From positions 19,427 through 83,426 of the forward strand of contig JAWXAZ010000140.1 of assembly GCA_034439755.1 (NCBI GenBank): a stretch of 64,000 nucleotides of DNA. Direction: 5' to 3'. Within the stretch, counting starts at the first letter, position 1. Every line of letters starts with the position of its first letter. A program made the translations under genes and the position numbers. Positions 25,245 through 34,190 of this stretch are shown one piece after another. Source of the DNA: B1 sp034439755. GTDB lineage: Bacteria; Bacteroidota; Bacteroidia; UKL13-3. The notes under the pieces were generated by a model, which saw only the letters and a list, made by a program, of their open reading frames with translations, did not search any database and was not told the DNA's origin.

Positions 25245-27131
25245 CTATTTCTCAATCGATGACCATTCCAATTGCAAATCTACCAGCTTCCTGTAGGTAC
25301 CCTTTTCTTTGGCCATTAGCTCCTCATGGGTACCCATTTCCTGAACCGATCCATGGTCTATAACAATAATCTTATCTGCATTTCGCACAGTAGAAAGTCG
25401 GTGGGCAATCACAAAACTGGTTCTATTTTTCATCAAATTATCCAATGCTTCCTGAACCAATTTCTCGCTCTCACTGTCTAAAGAACTCGTAGCTTCATCC
25501 AATAACAATATGGCAGGATCTTTTAAAATAGCCCTTGCAATGGCAATCCTTTGACGCTGTCCGCCACTCAATTTAATGCCACGCTCCCCAACAATGGTTT
25601 CGAATCCCTCTGGAAACTTTAAAATAAAATCTAAGGCATTGGCACTTTTGGCAGCAGCAGCAATTTCTTCTTGAGTGGCATTTGGTTTTCCATAAGCTAT
25701 GTTTTCCTTTATGGTTCCACCAAAAAGAATCACATCTTGTGGTACAAAAGCAATTTGCTTTCTTAGCTCGGTAATGCCCAAATCCTTGCTATCCATTTCA
25801 TCAAAATAGATAGACCCATTTGTAGGTTCATAAAATTTCAATAACAAAGACGCGAGGGTACTTTTACCGGCGCCACTTGGTCCTACCAAGGCAACTTGTT
25901 CGCCTTTATTTACCAATAAATTAATGTGATGTAATACCTCAATATCTTTTCTAGAAGGGTAACTAAATGCCACATCTGTAAAGCGAACCTTGCCAACTAA
26001 TTTATGTTTAACGGGTTCATTATTTTCTACCAAATCTACAGGTTCACCTGTTTGTCTTAATAATTCGCGCACCCTTTGAGTAGCGCCTAATGTTTTTTGC
26101 AATTGGCTAAACATATCGGCAAATCCAGCAAAAGTGCCGCCCACAAAGGCAGAAAAGATCACAAACATGGTTAAATCTCCCGCACTTAACTCCCCATTTT
26201 TTATCATGCCAGCGCCATACCACATCACAAAAGCAATGGCACCAAAAACACTAAAAATCATAAAACTCACAAAAGCTCCTCGGTAACGGGCGTTAGAAAT
26301 GGCAGTCTGCACCACGCCATTGATACTTTTTCCATACCTGCCCATTTCGTGCGATTCGCTGGTAAAAGCCTTCACAATAGAAATACCTTGGAAAGTTTCT
26401 TGCACAATGGTTCCACTTTCTGCCAATTGGTCTTGTGCTTTTCTCGACATTTTGCGAATGCGAACCCCAAAAACCACGGCAACTACGGCAATTAAAGGCA
26501 CCACTGCCAACATCACCAAAGCCAATTCTGTGCTAATCCAAAAGATAAAACTTAAACCAATTATTAAGGTAAAAATGCCACGTAAGAATTCGGCCAAAGT
26601 AAATGAAATGGCATCCTGAATTTGAGATAAATCAGCGCTAATTCGGTTGCTTAAATCGCCCACCCTTTGCTCACTAAAAAAGCTCATAGGCATGCTCAAC
26701 AATTTACCATATAAATCGCTGCGCATATTGGCCAAAGACTTCTCCCCCACTTCGGTAAGCAGGTATATTCGCATAAAAGAAAATACGGTTTGAACCGATA
26801 GCTGAATAAAAAGTAAAATAAGGATGGTGTTTAAACTCCACTGAACTGTTTTAAGGTTAAACCCCAAAGCATCGGCACCCATATTGCTTTGAGGCAATTG
26901 AAACTGGGCTCCAGGTGCCGCTGCATCAATCATTTTGCCTAATAGAAAAGGGAAAACCATGGTACTCAATGCCGACAAAGCAATGAACAACATACTTAGC
27001 ATAAACTTTCCTTTATAAGGCTTAATATACTCAAAAAGAGAAAGTGCTTCTCCTAATGTTTCCTTGCTAATCTTTGCCTTTTCGGGCTCCTGTTTAAGGT
27101 CGCCATTGCTATTAAAACTTCTCTTTGCCAT
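25245..27131 (-). CDS. ABC transporter, fused permease and ATPase (MsbA-like)
   Basis: A half-size ABC exporter: six membrane helices at about residues 40-330, then a nucleotide-binding domain. The domain has Walker A GPSGAGKST, Q-loop AFVPQDVILF, signature LSGGQRQR, Walker B ILLLDEATSSLD and the H-loop IAHRLSTV. Homologues in this phylum are annotated as MsbA-like lipid or drug exporters; the substrate is not known. ATG 27131 (MAKRSF) is preferred to an upstream TTG at 27140. A -7 box ends 6 nt from that ATG. Confidence 0.9.
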   Translation of the reverse strand: MAKRSFNSNGDLKQEPEKAKISKETLGEALSLFEYIKPYKGKFMLSMLFIALSALSTMVFPFLLGKMIDAAAPGAQFQLPQSNMGADALGFNLKTVQWSLNTILILLFIQLSVQTVFSFMRIYLLTEVGEKSLANMRSDLYGKLLSMPMSFFSEQRVGDLSNRISADLSQIQDAISFTLAEFLRGIFTLIIGLSFIFWISTELALVMLAVVPLIAVVAVVFGVRIRKMSRKAQDQLAESGTIVQETFQGISIVKAFTSESHEMGRYGKSINGVVQTAISNARYRGAFVSFMIFSVFGAIAFVMWYGAGMIKNGELSAGDLTMFVIFSAFVGGTFAGFADMFSQLQKTLGATQRVRELLRQTGEPVDLVENNEPVKHKLVGKVRFTDVAFSYPSRKDIEVLHHINLLVNKGEQVALVGPSGAGKSTLASLLLKFYEPTNGSIYFDEMDSKDLGITELRKQIAFVPQDVILFGGTIKENIAYGKPNATQEEIAAAAKSANALDFILKFPEGFETIVGERGIKLSGGQRQRIAIARAILKDPAILLLDEATSSLDSESEKLVQEALDNLMKNRTSFVIAHRLSTVRNADKIIVIDHGSVQEMGTHEELMAKEKGTYRKLVDLQLEWSSIEK

Positions 27132-27137
27132 CAGGCG

Positions 27138-27145
27138 CAAATATA
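27138..27145 (-). promoter_or_regulatory. Bacteroidota -7 box for the ABC exporter
   Basis: The minus strand reads TATATTTG, an exact match, ending 6 nt before the ATG at 27131. The transcript would be leaderless or nearly so. Confidence 0.45.
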
Positions 27146-27231
27146 AGCACCCTTATTTTGCATTTCATTTATATCGATGAACAATTAAAATTCGATGGTA
27201 AAAAAAAATTTTTATTTACACGTATTTTATT

Positions 27232-27239
27232 TATTTTTG
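27232..27239 (+). promoter_or_regulatory. Bacteroidota -7 box for the DUF6364/PIN operon
   Basis: TATTTTTG, exact, 18 nt upstream of the ATG at 27258. It supports that start over the upstream ATG at 27195. Confidence 0.45.
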
Positions 27240-27257
27240 TACGTAATAATAGATTCC

Positions 27258-27512
27258 ATGAAAAGCCAGAATAAAATAAAACTTACCCTAAGTTGCAATC
27301 CAAGCATCATAGAAGAAGCCAAAGAATTTGTTAATAACGAAAAAGAATCCCTATCGTCTATCGTAGAAGATTTTTTGGCAACCTATATTGCCGTTAAAAA
27401 AAATAAGAAAAACGGCATATATGCCTTTCATGCACCAGAAATTGAAAAATTAGCAGGTAGCTTTAAATTAGGTGATCACAAGAATTACAAAAAGGAGTAT
27501 AAAGTTAAATGA
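27258..27512 (+). CDS. DUF6364-like antitoxin
   Basis: A small protein (84 aa) of the DUF6364 / ribbon-helix-helix-like type that pairs with PIN toxins. The N-terminal KLTLSCNPSIIEEAKEFV strand-helix would bind operator DNA; LSSIVEDFLATYI is the second helix; the charged C-terminal tail (about residues 50-84, with IEKLAGSF) would wrap the toxin. The stop overlaps the toxin start by 4 nt (ATGA at 27509-27512), so translation is coupled. The upstream extension to 27195 lies before the promoter box and is rejected. The family call is from memory of the motif. Confidence 0.75.
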   Translation: MKSQNKIKLTLSCNPSIIEEAKEFVNNEKESLSSIVEDFLATYIAVKKNKKNGIYAFHAPEIEKLAGSFKLGDHKNYKKEYKVK

Positions 27513-27931
27513 GAAAGGTTTTTGTTGATGCCAATATTATAGTAGACTGGCTCAATGCAGATTCAACACAAAACAAATTATGCTCCGATTGTCTTCAAAT
27601 CATTAAATCGCTTTACAGTAAGCCTATGGTTTCACCTGTTAGCATTGCCATTGTGTTTTATTTAGTAAGTAAAAAAGTAAAAGACAAAAGCAAAGTGAAG
27701 CGCATTTTAACGGAAGCATTTGGCCATTTTAACATTACCAGTGAGAGCCAACAAACATTAAATAAAGCATTTTCCTCACACTATTTAGACTTGGAAGATG
27801 CAATTCAATATTACTCGGCTATGGAAGCTGGAGCAGATGCTATACTTACTTTTAATGGCTTTGATTACCTCTATTCAAATATTCCTATTTTACATCCCGA
27901 AGAATTCTTGCAATTGCACAGCCTAAAGTAA
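27509..27931 (+). CDS. PIN-domain toxin ribonuclease
   Basis: A VapC-like PIN endoribonuclease, probably acting on tRNA or mRNA when freed from its antitoxin. The first catalytic Asp is in KVFVDANIIVDWL (D7). Further acidic residues are in the LDLEDAIQYYSAMEAGADAIL block and the last in NGFDY. At 140 aa it is of family length and appears intact, unlike the broken PIN locus at 492. It is cotranscribed with the DUF6364-like antitoxin and ends 10 bp before the convergent amn gene. Confidence 0.82.
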   Translation: MRKVFVDANIIVDWLNADSTQNKLCSDCLQIIKSLYSKPMVSPVSIAIVFYLVSKKVKDKSKVKRILTEAFGHFNITSESQQTLNKAFSSHYLDLEDAIQYYSAMEAGADAILTFNGFDYLYSNIPILHPEEFLQLHSLK

Positions 27932-27941
27932 ATTCAAATAT

Positions 27942-28715
27942 TTATTCAAAACGGAGGTGTTTCACCGATTCACCTGAATCTCGCAATTCAATGAGGGAAT
28001 CAATGCCAATTTCCAAATGTTTGGCAACATAGCTATTGGTAACACCTTGATCGCTTTTTGATGTTTTTACACCCTCTGGAACCATTGGATTATCGCTTAC
28101 CAAAAGCAATGCTCCTTTTGGAATTTCATTCACAAAACCAGTAATAAAAATGGTTGCGGTTTCCATGTCAATTCCCATGGCACGGGTCTTTCTCAAATAC
28201 GCTTTAAACTCTTCATCGTGCTCCCAAACTCTTCTATTGGTAGTATAAACCGTCCCTGTCCAGTAATCCAATTCGTGTTTTACGATACTGGCCGAAACAG
28301 CTTTTTGCAACCTAAAAGAGGGCAATGCAGGAATTTCTTGCATGATATAATCATTGCTAGTTCCTTCACCCCTAATGGCAGCAATAGGCAAAATTAAATC
28401 GCCAATTTTTGTCACCTTTTTTAAACCACCACACTTCCCTAAAAAGAGAGCGGCCTTTGGATGCACCGCACTTAATAAGTCCATACAAGTTGCGGCCATA
28501 GCACTTCCCATACCAAAATTTATGATGGTGATATTATCGGCTGTGGCGGTTTGCATGGGTTTATCTCTTCCCATCACTTCTACCCCAAATCGCTGGGCAA
28601 AAAGATCAACGTATAAAATGAAATTGGTCAATAAAATATATTCACCAAATTCGGTTAAGGGTCTTCCAGTATAGCGAGGTAGCCAATCGTTTACAATTTC
28701 TTCTTTTGTCTTCAT
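27942..28715 (-). CDS. amn: AMP nucleosidase
   Basis: Hydrolyses AMP to adenine and ribose 5-phosphate, controlling adenylate pools. It is the short (257 aa) Bacteroidota form, consisting of the nucleoside phosphorylase-fold domain only. Visible blocks are NDWLPRYTGRPLTEFG at the start, INFGMGSAMAATCMDLL, LFLGKCGGLK, the GIDMETATIF purine-binding block with the catalytic-type Glu, and LLLVSDNPM. The protein lacks the N-terminal regulatory domain of the E. coli enzyme. It is convergent with the PIN toxin. Confidence 0.88.
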   Translation of the reverse strand: MKTKEEIVNDWLPRYTGRPLTEFGEYILLTNFILYVDLFAQRFGVEVMGRDKPMQTATADNITIINFGMGSAMAATCMDLLSAVHPKAALFLGKCGGLKKVTKIGDLILPIAAIRGEGTSNDYIMQEIPALPSFRLQKAVSASIVKHELDYWTGTVYTTNRRVWEHDEEFKAYLRKTRAMGIDMETATIFITGFVNEIPKGALLLVSDNPMVPEGVKTSKSDQGVTNSYVAKHLEIGIDSLIELRDSGESVKHLRFE

Positions 28716-28750
28716 GGAAGCAATATAATGATTAGGATGCTTGATTCCAA

Positions 28751-30232
28751 TTAAGCACCATCATTCATGCCTTTAAACATGCCACTCATAAGGTCGGTAA
28801 ATTCAAATCCTTTTACCAAAGGGTTCTTGCTTAACTGACTAAATTCTGCCAAACCATGCAAGACCAATTCCATTAAAATAACCTTTTCGTGCTCTGGCGA
28901 TTCTGGATATTTTATCTTCACCAATTCGGACAAACCCTCTACTGTTAGCAGTGATTTCAAATAATTTTCATCGGTGCTTTGGTTCAAACAGTTAACTGAA
29001 TAGCCATCGTTGAACCAATTTAAAATTAATTCGTAGGGGTTGCCTTGCTTGGCTTTTTTGGCTTTTTCTGGATTGGTAAATTTTTCCAAGAACATGGTTC
29101 TAATGGCTTTACCAATTAAATTTTGCGCCACATTTTGCGAACCTTCCAGCTCTCCTTCGTACACCAATTCTACCTTACCAGTTATGCTTGGCAGCACCCC
29201 AAACATATCACTAATTCTTGCATGGGTATGCTTTTCTTTGTTGAGCAACATTCTGCGCTCCGAAGTACTGTATAAGTTCTCTAAAGCGCTAATGGTTAAT
29301 CGCGCAGAAACACCACTTTTTTGGTCCACCCAATCGCTGGTGCGTGCTTCCATTGCGATGTGTTCTATAAGATCGAGCAACAGGTCATTCACCACCACAC
29401 TTTCTCTTTGCATAGGCGTAATATGCGCTTCTTGTGTGGTAACCGATTTAGCCAATTGAATGGTCTTTGGGTAATGGGTTAAAATTTGGCTATCAATCCT
29501 ATCTTTTAAAGGCGTAACAATGCTTCCCCTATTGGTATAATCTTCTGGATTTGCTGTAAAAACAAACTGCACATCCAATGGCAACCTCAATTTAAATCCG
29601 CGAATTTGAAGGTCGCCTTCTTGCAAAATATTAAACAAAGAAACCTGAATGCGCGCCTGCAAATCGGGCAATTCATTGATCACAAATAAGCACCTGTTGC
29701 TACGTGGAATTAAACCAAAATGGATTACACGCTCATCGTTGTAATGCATCTTTAAAGTTGCGGCTTTTATGGGATCCACATCGCCTATTAAATCGGCTAC
29801 AGACACATCTGGCGTGGCTAATTTCTCTGTGTACCTATCTTTTCGTGGCATCCATTCAATGGGTGTTTTAGCGCCCATTTCCTCAATTAAATTATGGGCA
29901 AATCTGCTCAAAGGATTTAAAGGATCATCGTTAATTTCGCTGCCAGAAACAACCGGAATAAACTCATCTAATAAGTTTACCATGAGTCTGGCAATGCGTG
30001 TTTTTGCTTGTCCTCTTAATCCCAATAAAATAATGTTATGTTGAGATAAAATAGCCGTTTGCAATTGCGGCAAAACGGTATCGTCGTAACCCTGCACGCC
30101 TGTGAAAGGATTGATGCCCTCTTGCAAAAAATGAATGAGGTTATCCCTCATTTCTTGTTTAACTGTTTTAGAAACGTACGCAGAAGCCTTAAGCTGCCCT
30201 AGCGTTTTAATTTTAAGGTGGTTATTTTTCAT
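28751..30232 (-). CDS. MoxR/ChlI-like AAA+ ATPase
   Basis: An AAA+ ATPase of the magnesium chelatase ChlI / MoxR type, 493 aa. It is followed upstream in the same operon by a VWA protein, the usual chaperone-like partner. The ATP loop near residue 72 is LGLRGQAKTRIAR (Ala where GK[ST] usually has Gly), and the Walker B strand is CLFVINELPDL (Asn-Glu in place of Asp-Glu). Both oddities recur, as far as I recall, in this subfamily. VQFVFTANPEDYTNRG is the sensor I region, and SGVSARLTISALENL the sensor II region. With the VWA partner, 4 bp away, it may remodel or insert a cofactor in an unknown target. Confidence 0.82.
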   Translation of the reverse strand: MKNNHLKIKTLGQLKASAYVSKTVKQEMRDNLIHFLQEGINPFTGVQGYDDTVLPQLQTAILSQHNIILLGLRGQAKTRIARLMVNLLDEFIPVVSGSEINDDPLNPLSRFAHNLIEEMGAKTPIEWMPRKDRYTEKLATPDVSVADLIGDVDPIKAATLKMHYNDERVIHFGLIPRSNRCLFVINELPDLQARIQVSLFNILQEGDLQIRGFKLRLPLDVQFVFTANPEDYTNRGSIVTPLKDRIDSQILTHYPKTIQLAKSVTTQEAHITPMQRESVVVNDLLLDLIEHIAMEARTSDWVDQKSGVSARLTISALENLYSTSERRMLLNKEKHTHARISDMFGVLPSITGKVELVYEGELEGSQNVAQNLIGKAIRTMFLEKFTNPEKAKKAKQGNPYELILNWFNDGYSVNCLNQSTDENYLKSLLTVEGLSELVKIKYPESPEHEKVILMELVLHGLAEFSQLSKNPLVKGFEFTDLMSGMFKGMNDGA

Positions 30233-30236
30233 TCAA

Positions 30237-31334
30237 TTATCTAAGGTTCTTTTTTCTGTTCTTTTCAAAATCTTCGAATATAAAATCGCCCAAGCCGTTA
30301 AGGTTGCTGTAATATGCTTTTCCTTTATTTGTTTCGGTAAATTCTCTTACAAACTCCTGCAAATAAGGATCGCTGGCAATCATAAACGTGGTGATGGGAA
30401 TATTTAAACGCCTAGCTTGAGCCGCCATGGTTAAGGTTTTGTTGATAATTTTTTTATCTAAGCCAAAGCTGTTTTGGTAGTATCCAGTACCTTCTTTTAA
30501 ACAGGTAGGTTTACCATCTGTAATCATAAATATTTGCTTGTTTATATTTTTTCTTTTCCGCAATAAATCGAGGGCAAGTTCTAAGCCGGCATAGGTATTT
30601 GTGTGGTAGGGCCCAACTTGCAAATAGGGCAAATCTTTTACTTCGATAGGCCAAGCATCGTTGCCAAAAACAAGGATGTCCAACGTGTCTTTTGGGTATC
30701 GTGTTTTAATTAACTCGGCCAAGGCCATGGCCACTTTTTTTGCTGGTGTAATTCTATCCTCCCCATATAAAATCATGCTATGAGAAATATCAATCATGAG
30801 CACTGTTGAGGTTTGTGTTTTTAGATCCTTTTCGCGAATTTCTAAATCATCTTCGGTTAATTTAAAATCATCGATACCATGATTTATTTGCGCATTGTGA
30901 ATGCTTGCAGTAAGGTCGATTTGATCCAAGGAATCGCCAAAAGAAAACTTCCTAATATCACTATTTAGTTCATCGCCCACGCCAGTTTTTGAAGTGGCGT
31001 GATTTCCTTTACCCCCCTTTTTTAACTTCCCAAACACCTCATCTAAACTTCTTTTTCGAATGGTTTGATTTGTCTTTGAAGTAGGATTGAGCAATCCATC
31101 TTGCGGATTCTCATTAATAAAACCTTTGTCTTTTAATTCCTGAATAAAGTTACCCATTCCATAGGCATTGTTGGTTAGGTTATGTTGTTTATCAAGTTGG
31201 TTCAGCCAGTCTAAAGCCTCTGCCACATCTCCATTGGCGTATTGTAACAGTTGCAGAAATAGGCTCAGCAATTGTTCAAAGCCCTTTTCTTCTTCTGGAC
31301 CAGGTATGAATTTTGAAAAATTAAATCCTTTCAT
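30237..31334 (-). CDS. VWA-domain protein, partner of the MoxR-like ATPase
   Basis: A 365-aa protein with an N-terminal helical region (about 1-150) and a C-terminal von Willebrand A domain. The metal-ion-dependent adhesion site is intact: DISHSM (DxSxS) near residue 185 and ITDGKPT later. Such proteins bind the AAA+ ATPase and a client protein. I use ATG 31334 (MKGFNFSKFIPGPEEEKG); reading from 31367 adds eleven unconserved residues. Four base pairs separate it from the ATPase gene, which argues for one transcript and one complex. Confidence 0.83.
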   Translation of the reverse strand: MKGFNFSKFIPGPEEEKGFEQLLSLFLQLLQYANGDVAEALDWLNQLDKQHNLTNNAYGMGNFIQELKDKGFINENPQDGLLNPTSKTNQTIRKRSLDEVFGKLKKGGKGNHATSKTGVGDELNSDIRKFSFGDSLDQIDLTASIHNAQINHGIDDFKLTEDDLEIREKDLKTQTSTVLMIDISHSMILYGEDRITPAKKVAMALAELIKTRYPKDTLDILVFGNDAWPIEVKDLPYLQVGPYHTNTYAGLELALDLLRKRKNINKQIFMITDGKPTCLKEGTGYYQNSFGLDKKIINKTLTMAAQARRLNIPITTFMIASDPYLQEFVREFTETNKGKAYYSNLNGLGDFIFEDFEKNRKKNLR

Positions 31335-31413
31335 ATAGGCAAACAAATTATGGTTTAGCAGGCACAAAACAGCATTTTTAAGTAAAAATTAACAGCACTT
31401 GCTACTTTCTACC

Positions 31414-31421
31414 TATTTTTG
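31414..31421 (+). promoter_or_regulatory. Bacteroidota -7 box for the EEP gene
   Basis: TATTTTTG, exact, 4 nt before the ATG at 31426. It fixes that start and implies a leaderless transcript for the 31426-34190 operon. Confidence 0.5.
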
Positions 31422-31425
31422 CACA

Positions 31426-32445
31426 ATGAAACTACCTATTGTAATACTGTTGAGTCTGCTTATTTGTTTTGAAGCGGAGGCACAAAAAGGAAAAAAGATT
31501 TGCATAGCCTTTTATAATCAGGAGAATCTATTTGATACAATAGACACACCCAACAAATTTGACGAAGAATTTTTACCCAATGGTACGTATCGTTGGACAA
31601 GTGAAAAATATAACAACAAAGTTGAAAACATGGGGAAGGTTATTGCGGCCATGAATGAAGGCAAAGGTCCAGATTTTTTAGGCATGTGCGAAGTTGAAAA
31701 TGATATTGCCATTAGCGGTCTGACCCAAACGCTTGCTAGAAAAAAAATAGAGTACGGGTTAATTTGGTTCGACAGTCAGGATGAGAGAGGGATTGACAAT
31801 GCCTTGCTATACAAGAAAAATTTGGTAAAGAAAGCCAGCGGCCATTTATACAAAATTGATACTGCTGGTTTGGGTGGAGACAATACCCGTGGCATCTTAA
31901 TGTGCGACTTTATATTGCAGAACAATGCCCGAATTGTAATGTTTGTAAACCATTGGCCAAGCAGACGTGAGGGAGAAAAAGAAAGTGAATACAAGCGTAT
32001 TTTTGTGGCAAAAAGATTGAGACAGATTTGCGATAGTTTGCAACAAAAAGATCCAAGCGTGGCCATAATTTCTATGGGCGATTATAACGACTACCCAGAC
32101 AATGTAAGCATAAAAGAAGTGATGCAGGGCAAAGCCAGTATAGACGAAACGGGTAATGCCGATTATTTTAACCCTATGAATGCGCTATTAAAAAAGGGTG
32201 AAGGTTCATACAAACACAGAGGTGAATGGAATTTTCTAGATCAATTTTTAATGAATAGAAATCTCTTGAAAGATGGGACAAAAATAAACTATGTAAACGA
32301 ATCGGCAGCCGTTTTTAAAGAAGAATGGATGTTAGAAACAGAAGATAAATATAAAGGCAATCCCAAGCGCACTTTTGGTGGCAAGAAATACTTAAATGGC
32401 TACAGCGATCATTTACCCGTTTATCTGTATTTGATACTAAAATAA
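31426..32445 (+). CDS. Secreted endonuclease/exonuclease/phosphatase-family protein
   Basis: A 339-aa protein of the EEP (DNase I-like) metal phosphohydrolase superfamily. A signal peptide (MKLPIVILLSLLICFEAEAQ) sends it to the periplasm or outside. Motifs: YNQENLFDT (Asn ligand), FLGMCEVEND (metal-binding Glu), FVNHWPSRR (catalytic His), ISMGDYNDYP (Asp/Asn) and the C-terminal GYSDHLPVYL (Asp-His). All key positions are present, so it is likely active; substrate may be nucleic acid or a phospho-ester. It starts the operon with mnmD, 5 bp ahead. Confidence 0.85.
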   Translation: MKLPIVILLSLLICFEAEAQKGKKICIAFYNQENLFDTIDTPNKFDEEFLPNGTYRWTSEKYNNKVENMGKVIAAMNEGKGPDFLGMCEVENDIAISGLTQTLARKKIEYGLIWFDSQDERGIDNALLYKKNLVKKASGHLYKIDTAGLGGDNTRGILMCDFILQNNARIVMFVNHWPSRREGEKESEYKRIFVAKRLRQICDSLQQKDPSVAIISMGDYNDYPDNVSIKEVMQGKASIDETGNADYFNPMNALLKKGEGSYKHRGEWNFLDQFLMNRNLLKDGTKINYVNESAAVFKEEWMLETEDKYKGNPKRTFGGKKYLNGYSDHLPVYLYLILK

Positions 32446-32450
32446 GGGCA

Positions 32451-33122
32451 ATGAATTTAACGGTTGTAGAGAATGAATTGGGTCAAAAAACCCTGTATAG
32501 AGCAGATATACAAGAAACCTATCATTCTATTCACGGAGCCATAGCAGAGAGCAAACATGTATTTATTGAGGCAGGGCTTAAGTATTGGCTAAATAGATCC
32601 GTAAAGCAGCAATTGTCTATTTTAGAGGTTGGTTTTGGAACCGGATTAAATGCCATGCTTACCTTACTTGAGAGCAATGTGCAAGACAATGAAGTTTGGT
32701 ATACCGCCTTAGAAACTTTGGCCCTACCCTATTCCTTAATTGCCAAATTAGAATATCAAAAAGAGTTGAGCTTAGAAAATGAAAAGTTATTTTCTGACAT
32801 GCATTTGGGAGACTGGGAAGTTGATTTGCCTTTGACAGCCAATTTTGTGTTATATAAGACCTTAAATCCCATTGAAACATTTCTATCTAATAAGACATAC
32901 GACCTCATTTATTTTGATGCATTTGGTCCGGATAAACAATCGGAACTTTGGCAACCAGAAATCTTCAAAAAAATATTTGGGTTAATGAATTCGGGCGGCG
33001 TATTTGTTACATATTCTGCAAAAGGCGATGTAAGGAGAAGCTTGCTAGCAGCAGGCTTTGAGGTAACTAAACTAGAAGGACCACCCCATAAAAGACACAT
33101 GTTAAGAGCCATAAAACATTAA
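32451..33122 (+). CDS. mnmD: tRNA U34 5-methylaminomethyl-2-thiouridine methyltransferase (MnmD)
   Basis: Methylates nm5s2U34 to mnm5s2U34 in the wobble base of certain tRNAs, using S-adenosylmethionine. This is the activity of the N-terminal half of E. coli MnmC, here a free enzyme of 223 aa. The SAM loop is EVGFGTGLNAML near residue 62, and the family block YFDAFGPDKQSELWQPE follows; the C-terminal block GPPHKRHMLRA is diagnostic. It lies 5 bp after the EEP gene and 3 bp before an FAD-dependent oxidase that resembles the other half of MnmC. Confidence 0.9.
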   Translation: MNLTVVENELGQKTLYRADIQETYHSIHGAIAESKHVFIEAGLKYWLNRSVKQQLSILEVGFGTGLNAMLTLLESNVQDNEVWYTALETLALPYSLIAKLEYQKELSLENEKLFSDMHLGDWEVDLPLTANFVLYKTLNPIETFLSNKTYDLIYFDAFGPDKQSELWQPEIFKKIFGLMNSGGVFVTYSAKGDVRRSLLAAGFEVTKLEGPPHKRHMLRAIKH

Positions 33123-33125
33123 AGG

Positions 33126-34190
33126 ATGAACCAAAAAGAATATGATTATTTAATTGTTGGTGGCGGAATTGCGGGCTTAATGCTGTCACATCAAATGAGT
33201 AAGGCAGGTAAAACATTTTTAGTAATGGATGATGTTAAGGACATAACATCGAGCAAAATTGCGGCGGGCATGTTTAACCCCATAAGTGGCAAGCGAATGA
33301 GTGTAAATTGGAAAGCAGAAGAATTATTAGCTTCACTTATTAGCAACTTTAAAGAAATGTCTGTGCTATTAAACCTTGAGTTTATTTACACCGCAAATAT
33401 TTTACAAGCCTTTGGCAATGTAAAAGAATCAAATGATTTTGGAGCAAAATTAGATAGACCAGAATTTTCTAAATACATAGCATTGGAGGCGCAAGATGAC
33501 CAATCCTTACTAAGTGAATTTGGCAGATTTGAGGTGCTTGGATCAGGGTGGGTTAAGACAAAAGAATGGATTGAAACGTATCAAAATTACTTGGTTCAGC
33601 AAGAAAAATTGGTTTATGCAAAAATAATTTATGCTATGCTACAATACCAGAATAATGCTTGGAATTACGAGAATAAGCAGTTTAAAAAAATCATTTTTTG
33701 TGAAGGCTATTTAAACCAAAAAAATCCGTATTTCAATTGGCTTCCTTTTAAACTTTGTAAAGGGGAGGTATTACTTATAAAATGTGAAGGTTTAAACCAA
33801 AACTACATTTACAAAAGGGGTGTGTATTTGGTTCACCAAGAAAAAGATATTTACAAAGTTGGGGCGACTTATGAGTGGGATTATGAGCATGAAAATGCAA
33901 CCAATAAAGGAAAAGAAAGTTTAATTGAAAAGGTAAAGCAAATGATAGCACTTCCCTTTGAGGTAATAGATCAAATGGCTGGCATAAGGCCTACAACAAG
34001 AGACAGGGCAGCTATTTTGGGAGCGCACCCCAGCAAAAAAGGCCTCTATATTTTCAACGGATTGGGCACAAAAGGAATTTTGCAAGCACCCTATTTGAGC
34101 GAACAATTGTTTGGTTTTTTAGAGCAAGAGGAAGCCTTACCAAAGGAGGTTGATATTAATAGGTTTAAGGAATATTTTGCGCTTGGGTAA
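33126..34190 (+). CDS. FAD-dependent oxidoreductase (DAO family), possible MnmC oxidase half
   Basis: A 354-aa D-amino-acid oxidase-type flavoprotein. The N-terminal dinucleotide motif is LIVGGGIAGLMLSHQM at residues 7-22; SKIAAGMFNPISGKRM near 45-60 covers the FAD-binding and substrate region; the C-terminal GIRPTTRDRAAILG and FNGLGTKGIL blocks complete the FAD site. In MnmC the C-terminal domain is such an oxidase (cmnm5U to nm5U) and the N-terminal one is MnmD. The adjacency here suggests the two halves act as separate proteins, but the oxidase could instead be an unrelated DAO. Confidence 0.78.
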   Translation: MNQKEYDYLIVGGGIAGLMLSHQMSKAGKTFLVMDDVKDITSSKIAAGMFNPISGKRMSVNWKAEELLASLISNFKEMSVLLNLEFIYTANILQAFGNVKESNDFGAKLDRPEFSKYIALEAQDDQSLLSEFGRFEVLGSGWVKTKEWIETYQNYLVQQEKLVYAKIIYAMLQYQNNAWNYENKQFKKIIFCEGYLNQKNPYFNWLPFKLCKGEVLLIKCEGLNQNYIYKRGVYLVHQEKDIYKVGATYEWDYEHENATNKGKESLIEKVKQMIALPFEVIDQMAGIRPTTRDRAAILGAHPSKKGLYIFNGLGTKGILQAPYLSEQLFGFLEQEEALPKEVDINRFKEYFALG

